Positions 34,912 to 41,729 of a stretch of 64,000 nucleotides of DNA are shown here, one piece after another. The notes under the pieces are model-generated. The model saw nothing but the letters and a program-made list of their open reading frames with translations. It did not search any database and was not told where the DNA came from. The stretch comes from Streptantibioticus parmotrematis (GTDB lineage Bacteria > Actinomycetota > Actinomycetes > Streptomycetales > Streptomycetaceae): the NCBI RefSeq assembly GCF_019890615.1, contig NZ_JAINVZ010000001.1, positions 496,001 to 560,000 of the forward strand. The letters run 5' to 3'. Made by a program: the position numbers and the translations under genes. Positions within the stretch are counted from its first letter, which is position 1. Each line of letters opens with the position of its first letter.

Positions 34912-36320
34912 GCCCCCACTCCTTCTCGGTCGAGTCGACCGGCTCGACCGGCTCCGGTGGCCGGCTCGGCGGCGCCCGGCGTGACGGTGACCCAGCGCCG
35001 CGGCTGGGCCGCCAACGCCGCCGCCGCGTCGGCGACTTCCGCGGGGCCGATCGCCCGGATCCGTACGGGCAGGTCCCAGACCAGCTCGGCGTCGCCGTGC
35101 AGCAACTCGAAGGCGCCCAGGCGCTGGACGCGCAGGCCCAACGGGTCGAGCGCGCGCAGCCAGGACGTGGCCCACGTCGCGGCCCGCCGGGCCAGCGATT
35201 CGGGCGCCGGGCCGCGGTGGGCGAGGTGCGCGAGCTCCTCGTACCCGGCGTCGAGCGCGGACCGGGGGTCGGCCCCGGGGTGGAGGAACATCACCAGCGA
35301 GAGCACGTCGGGATCGCGGCACTCGAAGGGCGCCCCGCCCAGCCCGGTGCGCATGCTCAACTGCTGCGCCACGGCGTCACGGTGGACAAGCCGCTCCTGG
35401 AGCACCGAGTCCGTCCCGTTCGCCAGCACCTCGGCCAGCAGCAGGGCCGCCGGGTACGCGCCGTCCCTCGGCGCGGGGTCCGGAAGGCGCCATCCGGCCG
35501 CCATCGCCCGCAGCACGGCGGCCGGATGGGGGTGGTCCCGGTGACGGTCCTCCGGCAGCCGAGGGCCGCACCCCCGTACCGTCGGCGGTGCGGGGGAGGC
35601 GGGGATCGCGCCGAAGTGGCGTTCGGCCAGATCCTCCACCAGGGCGGGGGTGGCGTCTCCGCACACCACGAGGAGGGCGTTGGCGGGGGAGTAGTACTCC
35701 GCGAAGAACGCCTCGCACTCGGCGACGGTCACCGTGGCGAGCCGGTCGGCGGCCCCCCAGCCGTCGTGCGCGTTCGCGAAGTCGTCGAACATCACCGCTT
35801 GCAGGTGGGGATGGGGCAGTCCGCCGTAGGGGTTGTCGACGACCTTGCGGCGGATCTCCTGCCCGACCACGGCGACCTGGTTGGCGAGGTTCTCCTCGGT
35901 CAGCCGTGGCGCGCGCATCCGGTCCGCCTCCAGGTACAGCGCCAGTTCGAGCCCACCGGAGGGCAGCACCTGGTAGTAGCTGGTGTGGTCGGGCCAGGTG
36001 ACGCCGTTGAAGCTCCCCCCGGCGGCGTTGACGAGCTTGGCATGGGCGAGCTTCGGCACATTCTCGCTGCCCTGGAACATCATGTGCTCGAAGAGATGGG
36101 CGAACCCCTCGCGGCCCTCGGGCTCGGAGCGGTTACCGACGTCGTAGACGACCGCCACCGACACGACCGGGGCGCTGTGGTCCGCGGCCACCAGGATCCG
36201 CAGGCCGTTGCCGAGCCGGGCGCGGTGGAGGCCGCCGGCCGGGGCGCTGCCACGGAAGCCACCCGGCCGGACGGCAACGGAGCCGGGGACGGAGACGGGA
36301 ACGGGAACGGGCGGGAGCAT
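34908..36320 (-). CDS. M16 zinc peptidase, catalytic subunit
   Basis: The 470-residue protein has HLFEHMMFQG near residue 75, the inverted zinc motif HxxEH, with the third ligand Glu about 76 residues later in VVGQEI. The second half lacks the Arg/Tyr pair supplied by the partner. The Pro/Val-rich start (LPPVPVPVSV) has no signal peptide, so it acts in the cytoplasm. I chose ATG 36320 because GAGGAG lies at the right distance; a GTG at 36326 overlaps that site. It starts 10 bp after the ABC permease stop. The pair probably trims leader or follower peptide. Confidence 0.92.
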   Translation of the reverse strand: MLPPVPVPVSVPGSVAVRPGGFRGSAPAGGLHRARLGNGLRILVAADHSAPVVSVAVVYDVGNRSEPEGREGFAHLFEHMMFQGSENVPKLAHAKLVNAAGGSFNGVTWPDHTSYYQVLPSGGLELALYLEADRMRAPRLTEENLANQVAVVGQEIRRKVVDNPYGGLPHPHLQAVMFDDFANAHDGWGAADRLATVTVAECEAFFAEYYSPANALLVVCGDATPALVEDLAERHFGAIPASPAPPTVRGCGPRLPEDRHRDHPHPAAVLRAMAAGWRLPDPAPRDGAYPAALLLAEVLANGTDSVLQERLVHRDAVAQQLSMRTGLGGAPFECRDPDVLSLVMFLHPGADPRSALDAGYEELAHLAHRGPAPESLARRAATWATSWLRALDPLGLRVQRLGAFELLHGDAELVWDLPVRIRAIGPAEVADAAAALAAQPRRWVTVTPGAAEPATGAGRAGRLDREGVGA

Positions 36321-36329
36321 CCGCACTCC

Positions 36330-37088
36330 TCAGGCCTCGGCGCGCAGGGAGCGCAGGCCGAACAGGCAGCCGAACAGGACGAGGACGGCAGCGAGCGCCG
36401 CACCGCCTACGGTGGCCGCGCCCGTCAAGTCCCCGGTGAACAAGGCCCGTTCGGCCGTCACGACGTACGAGACGGGATTGGCCCTGGCCAGGTCGGCCAG
36501 CCACACGGGGGCGAGCGACATCGGCAGCAGCACGCCGGAGAGCAGCATCAGGGGCAGGGTGAGGCTGCTGAGGAGGGAGCTGAACGCCTCCTCGCGGCGG
36601 ACCCGCAGGGCCAGGCCGTAGGAGAACGCGGAGATCCCGACCCCCAGCAGGACGACCACCACCAGCGCCACCAGCACCCCGGTGGTCGAGGCCCGCAGCC
36701 CGGCGACACAGGCGCCGAGGACCAGCACGACGGTCTGGGCGAACAGCACCACCACGTCGCGAAGCAGCCGGCCCAGCAGCAGCCCGAGGCGGCTCGCCGG
36801 GGTCACCTTCAACCGGTCGAGGACCCCGGTGTGGGCTTCGGCGAGGATGCTGAATCCCGAGTACAGGGACCCGAAGACGCCCTGCTGGATCAGCAGCCCC
36901 GGCACGAAGACGCGCCAGGAGTTCCCGCTGCCGAACCCGGGAACCGCGGAGAACCGCTCCAGGAGCGGGCCGAACAACGCCAGATAGAGGATCGGCTGGG
37001 CCAGGCCGAGGATGATCCAGGCGGGGTTGTGCAGGGTGTAGCGCATGCTGCGCAGAAAGATGATCCAGGTGTCGCGCAGGGTCTTCAC
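36330..37088 (-). CDS. ABC-2 type transporter permease (DrrB-like)
   Basis: From GTG 37088 (GAGGAG 8 nt upstream) the protein has 252 residues with about six membrane segments. Its ABC-2 features include the conserved HTGVLDRLKVTPASRLGLLL loop and LPLMLLSGVLLPMSLAPVWL. It should form the channel of the exporter with the ATPase encoded upstream (52 bp gap). The cargo is most likely the mature thiopeptide, giving export and self-protection. Confidence 0.93.
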   Translation of the reverse strand: MKTLRDTWIIFLRSMRYTLHNPAWIILGLAQPILYLALFGPLLERFSAVPGFGSGNSWRVFVPGLLIQQGVFGSLYSGFSILAEAHTGVLDRLKVTPASRLGLLLGRLLRDVVVLFAQTVVLVLGACVAGLRASTTGVLVALVVVVLLGVGISAFSYGLALRVRREEAFSSLLSSLTLPLMLLSGVLLPMSLAPVWLADLARANPVSYVVTAERALFTGDLTGAATVGGAALAAVLVLFGCLFGLRSLRAEA

Positions 37089-37140
37089 CGCGATCGCTCC
37101 TCGTTCGTCGATGGTCGGGACAGGCGGCCGGGCCGAGGAG

Positions 37141-38226
37141 TCAGCCGACGCTCGCGGCCGGTTCCGGGTGGCCGGACTCCGGCCCGCCCTCCGCGGCGGC
37201 GGCTTCCCCGACGGAGCCGGACGCCTCCTGCGCACGGCCCTCCTCGGCGTCCTCGCCCTCCCCGGCGGCGATCCGCGCGTCCGGTGACGGCCCGTCGAGG
37301 GACCGGCCGGTGAGGCGGAGGAAGACGTCGTCCAGGCTCGGCCGGGTGACCGCCACCGAGGCCAGCCGCACGCCGGCCAGATCCAGTCCGCGCAGCAGCT
37401 CGGGCAGACGGGACTGCGCCTCCCGGAGGGAGAACTGCAGCAGGCCCTCGCGGACGTCCGGCCGGACGCCGGGGAACAGGCGGGAGACGGCTCGCGCCGC
37501 GTCGCCCGGCTGATCGGTGGTCAGGGCGACCACGTCCCCGCCGACTTCGCTCTTGAGCTCCTCCGGGGTGCCGTCGGCGACGACCCGGCCGCCGTCCACG
37601 ACCAGGACCCGGTCGCACAGCAGGTCGGCTTCCTCCAGGTAGTGCGTGGTGAGCAGCAGGGTCATTCCGTGCTGCTCACGCAAGGCGCGCACGTGGTTCC
37701 ACAGGTCGGCCCGCGACTGGGGATCGAGTCCCGCGGTCGGCTCGTCCAGGAACACCACGCCCGGCCGGTGGACCAGGCCCATCGCGATGTCCAGGCGGCG
37801 GCGCTGCCCGCCGGAGAGCGTCCGCACCTGGCGCTGGTGAAGGTCGGTCAGCCGGAACTCCTCCAGCAGGGACCGCGCGCGCTCCTCGGCCTGGGCCTTG
37901 GTCATCCCGTAGAGCCTGGCCTGCGTGCGCAGTTCGTCCCCGACACGGTGGTCGCTGCCCGTGCCGCCCGCCTGGCTGACCAGGCCGATGCGGGTACGCA
38001 CGCGGGCCCGGTCGGCCACGATGTCGTACCCGGCCACCTCCGCGGTACCGCTGGTGGGGGCGAGCAGCGTGGACAGCATGCGGACCGTGGTGGTCTTCCC
38101 CGCGCCGTTCGGCCCCAGGAACCCGACGATCTCCCCGGCGCCGACCTCGAACTCCATTCCGCTGACGGCTTCCACGGATCCGGTGCGCCCGCGAAAGCTG
38201 CGGGTGAGTCCACGTGCGCTGATCAC
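37141..38226 (-). CDS. ABC transporter ATPase (DrrA-like)
   Basis: From GTG 38226, preceded by GAGGAGG, the protein has 361 residues. Walker A is GPNGAGKTTT near residue 40, the signature LSGGQRRRLDIAMGL, Walker B VVFLDEPTAGLD and the H-loop TTHYLEEAD. A DrrA-type C-terminal domain of about 70 residues and an acidic Ala/Glu-rich tail (EGEDAEEGRAQEASGSVGEA) follow. The last is unusual and may be disordered. It is the first gene of the leftward operon with permease and M16 genes, divergent from the precursor genes. Confidence 0.94.
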   Translation of the reverse strand: MISARGLTRSFRGRTGSVEAVSGMEFEVGAGEIVGFLGPNGAGKTTTVRMLSTLLAPTSGTAEVAGYDIVADRARVRTRIGLVSQAGGTGSDHRVGDELRTQARLYGMTKAQAEERARSLLEEFRLTDLHQRQVRTLSGGQRRRLDIAMGLVHRPGVVFLDEPTAGLDPQSRADLWNHVRALREQHGMTLLLTTHYLEEADLLCDRVLVVDGGRVVADGTPEELKSEVGGDVVALTTDQPGDAARAVSRLFPGVRPDVREGLLQFSLREAQSRLPELLRGLDLAGVRLASVAVTRPSLDDVFLRLTGRSLDGPSPDARIAAGEGEDAEEGRAQEASGSVGEAAAAEGGPESGHPEPAASVG

Positions 38227-38597
38227 GACTGCCTCCTCGACGGGATTCCTCGGGTCGTCGACGGCTGCGAGCCGGTGGCGCCGGAAGGTCACAGCGGCCA
38301 CCGGCGGACCCGGGCACCGCCACCCTGATCGACCCGCACCCCTGTTGTCCATGCCGGCGACACCGCCGAACGGGCCCGAGCAGGAAGATGACATCCCCCT
38401 CGTTTCGCCAGGTCAGGCCGTGCAGTTTGCTGACAGAGCCAGGTCTTGCCCCGGGCCTCGCACCGGCCGCAGGATGGCGATCACCTCGGGGAAACCGGCC
38501 CGTCGGTCGCGACCAGGACATCCTGCGCCCAGCCCGCCCGACCGCCCGGAGCATCCTGCGATCCCCGAGCGGAACCCCTTCACGAAAGGACGCCGCC
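38227..38597. promoter_or_regulatory. Divergent promoter region of the thiopeptide cluster
   Basis: These 371 bp separate the leftward export/peptidase operon from the rightward precursor and biosynthetic operon, so both main promoters must lie here. I see no convincing -35/-10 pair or perfect palindrome. A TGACAG at 38430-38435 is the best -35 candidate. AGGA precedes the first precursor start. Confidence 0.6.
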
Positions 38598-38792
38598 ATG
38601 AGCGTCGACTTCGCCATGTTCAATCTCACCGAGCTGAGCGTGCTGGAGGCCACCGACACGGTTGCCATGCCCGAGATGGGTTCCTCCAGCGCCGCGAAGC
38701 TGGTGGAGGACATGGACGACCTGATCGGCGAGAGCAGCCAGGAGAACGTCACCCTGTGCTGCTCGTCGTCGTCCTCCACCTGCTGCTGCTGA
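38598..38792 (+). CDS. Thiopeptide-type precursor peptide 1
   Basis: The 64-residue peptide has an acidic leader (FNLTELSVLEATDTVAMPEM) and a Cys/Ser-rich end. The leader has the LxxLxVxxLxDTVAxPExG pattern remembered from the lactazole precursor. The last 13 residues TLCCSSSSSTCCC hold five Cys and five consecutive Ser for azole and dehydroalanine formation. Between them lies an acidic stretch (KLVEDMDDLIGE). If cleavage follows GE, the core is SSQENVTLCCSSSSSTCCC. It differs from copies 2 and 3 mainly at the QENV positions. It is the first gene of the biosynthetic operon. Confidence 0.93.
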   Translation: MSVDFAMFNLTELSVLEATDTVAMPEMGSSSAAKLVEDMDDLIGESSQENVTLCCSSSSSTCCC

Positions 38793-38862
38793 CGACCTGT
38801 CACCGCACGGGACCGGCCGACAACGGCGGTTCACCTCCCCGCCCCATGAAAGGAGATCGCGA

Positions 38863-39057
38863 ATGAGCGTCGACTTCGCCATGTTCGACCTGACCGAGCT
38901 GAGCGTGCTGGAGGCCACCGACACGGTTGCCATGCCCGAGATGGGATCGTCCAGCGCCGCGAAGCTGGTGGAGGACATGGACGACCTGATCGGCGAGAGC
39001 AGCCAGGCGGACATCACCCTGTGCTGCTCGTCGTCGTCCTCCACCTGCTGCTGCTGA
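38863..39057 (+). CDS. Thiopeptide-type precursor peptide 2
   Basis: This 64-residue copy is identical to precursor 1 except at residue 8 (Asp for Asn) and in the variable segment, where QADI replaces QENV. The putative core is SSQADITLCCSSSSSTCCC. The nucleotide sequence of the Cys/Ser block is the same as in copy 1. An AAAGGAGA ribosome site lies 6 nt before the ATG, stronger than that of copy 1. Confidence 0.93.
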   Translation: MSVDFAMFDLTELSVLEATDTVAMPEMGSSSAAKLVEDMDDLIGESSQADITLCCSSSSSTCCC

Positions 39058-39127
39058 CGACCTGTCACCGCACGGGACCGGCCGACAACGGCGGTTCACC
39101 TCCCCGCCCCATGAAAGGAGATCGCGA

Positions 39128-39319
39128 ATGAGCGTCGACTTCGCCATGTTCGACCTGACCGAGCTGAGCGTGCTGGAGGCCACCGACACGGTCGCCATGC
39201 CCGAGATGGGATCCTCCAGCGCGTCCCTCGTGGAGGACATGGACGACCTGATCGGCGAGAGCAGCGAACTCACCGTCACCCTGTGCTGCTCGTCGTCCTC
39301 CTCGACCTGCTGCTGCTGA
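39128..39319 (+). CDS. Thiopeptide-type precursor peptide 3
   Basis: This 63-residue copy has SASLVED where the others have SAAKLVED (one residue shorter). The variable segment is ELTV, giving putative core SSELTVTLCCSSSSSTCCC. The Ser codons in the block differ from copies 1 and 2 although the protein is the same, which suggests selection for the exact core sequence. The ribosome site matches copy 2. The pyridine synthase gene begins 150 bp later. Confidence 0.93.
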   Translation: MSVDFAMFDLTELSVLEATDTVAMPEMGSSSASLVEDMDDLIGESSELTVTLCCSSSSSTCCC

Positions 39320-39469
39320 CCCCGCGGGCCGGCACCGCCGCCCGCCCCCGACGCCCTCGGCCCTGAGGCCCGCGTCGATCCCTCTCGCCCGGCGCCGCCG
39401 GGCCGGCCTACTGCGCGACCTCCCTCCCCTTCGCGGGCGGCTCAGTCGTGCGTCCCACCTGGAGTAACC

Positions 39470-40555
39470 ATGTACGGACTTGGACCGGGTCAGGCTGCTC
39501 ACGTCTACGACTACTCGGACGACCCCCGGCTGCTGCTGGGACTGCTCGCGGACACGATCCGCGAGCAACGGCACGAGGGCGCACCCCTCGTCCACGTCCG
39601 GCGCGGATGGCTGCACGGGACACATCTCGTCGTCACCGTGCGGCCGCTCGCGCGAGTGCCGCTGAGCCTGGACGGATTCGCGGCGACTGCCGGGAGCGTC
39701 GCCTCGCAACTGGCCGCCGCGCCGCCCAGTGAGCGAGACTACCTCGCCCGCGCCGAGGAACTGGCCCGCTGGGACGGGACAGCGGGACCGTACCTGCCGC
39801 TGCGGCCCCAGGGGTTCACCACCGTCGCACCGGCCCTGCTGCCCGAGCGGTGGAGTCAGGAACTGCTCGACGCCCGCGACCAGTTGGCCGGGCGCCTGAC
39901 CGAACCGCTGCTCGCCGCCGCCACGCTCCCGGCCGACGTCCTGCTGCCGCACGCCGCCCGCGTCGTCGCTCTGTGCGCCCGCGCCCACCCCTACGGCATC
40001 GGCATCGGCACACTGCCGCTTCGCTCGCACACCGAGGGCATCTGGTCCGCGACCGGCGGCACCGTCGACCTGCGCGCCGCCTTCACCGAGCGGTACGAGC
40101 GGGACCGCGAGCTGTTCACCGCTGCCCACTCGGCCCTCGACCTCGCCGATCCCACCGACCCCGAGACCGCCGTGCTGCACTCGTGGAACGAGGCGCTGCA
40201 CGCCTGCTGGGGCACGGCGACCGCCCTGGCCGCGTCCGGCAGCGTGGACGAGCGACGCCTCGACGTGGCCCCCCGCCTGCGGCCGCCACTCGAAGGCGGC
40301 GTGCCCAGCCCGTTCCACGGCGCCGCACGGCAGTCCGGCCTGAACGACCGGCAACCGTACTGGCACATCGCGAACCGGCTGCTGCTGAACGTCCTCTACA
40401 CCGCCCTGAGCAGCCTGGGCATCACCCCCGTCCAGCGGTACTACCTCTGCTTCGGCGTCAGCAGCGCCGCCGACGAACTCCTGGGCGAGGACTGGTCACA
40501 GCGCATGGAGCGGATCGCCGGACTGCAGGGCGGCCCCACCCCGGTGCCCGCCTGA
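39470..40555 (+). CDS. Thiopeptide pyridine synthase (TclM/TbtD-like)
   Basis: The 361-residue protein has the layout of [4+2] cycloaddition enzymes, which are related to LanB C-terminal domains. It starts with AHVYDYSDDPRLLLGLLAD, a basic strand RRGWLHGTHLVVTV, and YLPLRPQG. LPLRSHTEG follows, then SPFHGAAR and the C-terminal LLLNVLYTALSSLGITPVQR with YYLCFGVSS. These enzymes join two dehydroalanines to form the central pyridine and release the leader. Its presence is what marks the cluster as thiopeptide/pyritide rather than a linear azole peptide. GGAG lies before the ATG. Confidence 0.85.
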   Translation: MYGLGPGQAAHVYDYSDDPRLLLGLLADTIREQRHEGAPLVHVRRGWLHGTHLVVTVRPLARVPLSLDGFAATAGSVASQLAAAPPSERDYLARAEELARWDGTAGPYLPLRPQGFTTVAPALLPERWSQELLDARDQLAGRLTEPLLAAATLPADVLLPHAARVVALCARAHPYGIGIGTLPLRSHTEGIWSATGGTVDLRAAFTERYERDRELFTAAHSALDLADPTDPETAVLHSWNEALHACWGTATALAASGSVDERRLDVAPRLRPPLEGGVPSPFHGAARQSGLNDRQPYWHIANRLLLNVLYTALSSLGITPVQRYYLCFGVSSAADELLGEDWSQRMERIAGLQGGPTPVPA

Positions 40556-40616
40556 GGCGCTCCGCCGCACCTCGACTCGACCGTCTCCCCGTCACCACAC
40601 CCCCTGCGAGGAACCC

Positions 40617-41729
40617 GTGCGCTTCGGCCTGTCCTTTCTGCCCGACTGCTCCCCTGGCACCCGTTCGGCGACCGACTACTACGACGACGTCCTCGGGCTC
40701 TCCCGCATGGCCGAGCAGGCGGGCCTGCACTACGTGAAGATGACCGAGCACTACCTGCACCCGTACGGCGGCTACTGTCCCAGCCCCCTGACGTTCCTGG
40801 CCGCGGTCGCGGCGCAGACCACCCGGATCCGGCTGATGACCGGATGCGTGCTCCCCGTCTTCCACCACCCGATCCAGCTCGCCTCGCACATCTCCATGGT
40901 GGACGCCCTCAGCGACGGGCGGGTCGAGGTCGGCTTCGCCCGCGCCTACCTGCCGTACGAGTTCAGCGCGTTCCAGGTGCCGATGGACGGCAGCCGGGCC
41001 CGGTTCGAGGCGACCGTCAACGCGGTGCACCGGTTGCTGACCGAGGAGCACGTGGACGAGGACACCCCGTTCTTCGCGTTCCAGGACGCCACGGTGCTCC
41101 CTCGCCCGGTGCAGCGCCCGAGGCCTCCGTTCTGGGTCGCCGCGGTGCAGACCCCCGCGAGCTTCGTGCGCATCGGAGAGCTGGGCCACGGCCTGCTGAT
41201 CACCCCGTCCGGCACCTCCTTCGACCCCTCGCTGGTCGATGCCTACCGGCAGTCGTTCCTCGAACACCACCCGGACCGGCAGCCCAGGGTCGCCGCCAGC
41301 GTGCCGGTACTCGTGGCGGACACCGACCAGGAGGCGCGCCGCATCGCCGACCCGTACCTCAGCCGGTACCTCGAGGTCTGGTCCTCCGCCCTCACCAGCT
41401 GGGACTCCACGGCCTCGACCGACTACGCCGACTACACCGGATCCGGGCACCGCATCGGCGCGATGACGGCCAAGGACATGCGCGTCTTCGGCAGCGCCGT
41501 GGTCGGCTCGCCTGAGCAGGTGGTCGACCGGATCGGCCGCTTCCAGCAGGACGTCCGCGCGGACGTCCTGCTGCTCCAGACCGACTTCGGCGGTCTGGGC
41601 GGCTCCGAGGCGCGGCGCAGCCTCGACGCGTTCGTCTCGTCGGTGATGCCCAAGCTCGCGGGCGAGTACACCGGCCCGGCCGCCGACGAGCCAGGCTCCG
41701 CGGCACGCCACGAGGGGCCCACGTCATGA
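40617..41729 (+). CDS. Luciferase-like flavin monooxygenase (LLM family)
   Basis: The 370-residue protein has the bacterial luciferase-like TIM barrel: start RFGLSFLPDC, YVKMTEHYLHPYGG in the position of the active-site His, LAAVAAQTTRIRLMTGC, HPIQLASHISMVDALSDGRV, and VVGSPEQVVDRIGRFQQDV near the end. Members use FMNH2 or F420. It sits inside the thiopeptide operon, overlapping the dehydratase gene by 4 bp (ATGA), so it is almost surely part of the pathway. I know no standard thiopeptide step for it. Backbone or side-chain oxidation or C-terminal trimming are possibilities. The start is GTG 40617 with GAGGA upstream. Confidence 0.9.
   Translation: MRFGLSFLPDCSPGTRSATDYYDDVLGLSRMAEQAGLHYVKMTEHYLHPYGGYCPSPLTFLAAVAAQTTRIRLMTGCVLPVFHHPIQLASHISMVDALSDGRVEVGFARAYLPYEFSAFQVPMDGSRARFEATVNAVHRLLTEEHVDEDTPFFAFQDATVLPRPVQRPRPPFWVAAVQTPASFVRIGELGHGLLITPSGTSFDPSLVDAYRQSFLEHHPDRQPRVAASVPVLVADTDQEARRIADPYLSRYLEVWSSALTSWDSTASTDYADYTGSGHRIGAMTAKDMRVFGSAVVGSPEQVVDRIGRFQQDVRADVLLLQTDFGGLGGSEARRSLDAFVSSVMPKLAGEYTGPAADEPGSAARHEGPTS

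Larger units (their letters stand above)
38598..39319 (+). repeat. Three-copy 265-bp tandem repeat carrying the precursor genes
   Basis: The three precursor starts are at 38598, 38863 and 39128, exactly 265 bp apart each time. The spacer after copy 1 (38793-38862) and that after copy 2 (39058-39127), including the ribosome site AAAGGAGATCGCGA, are the same. Copy 3 has a one-codon deletion and lacks the spacer after it. This is a recent tandem duplication. Confidence 0.95.
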
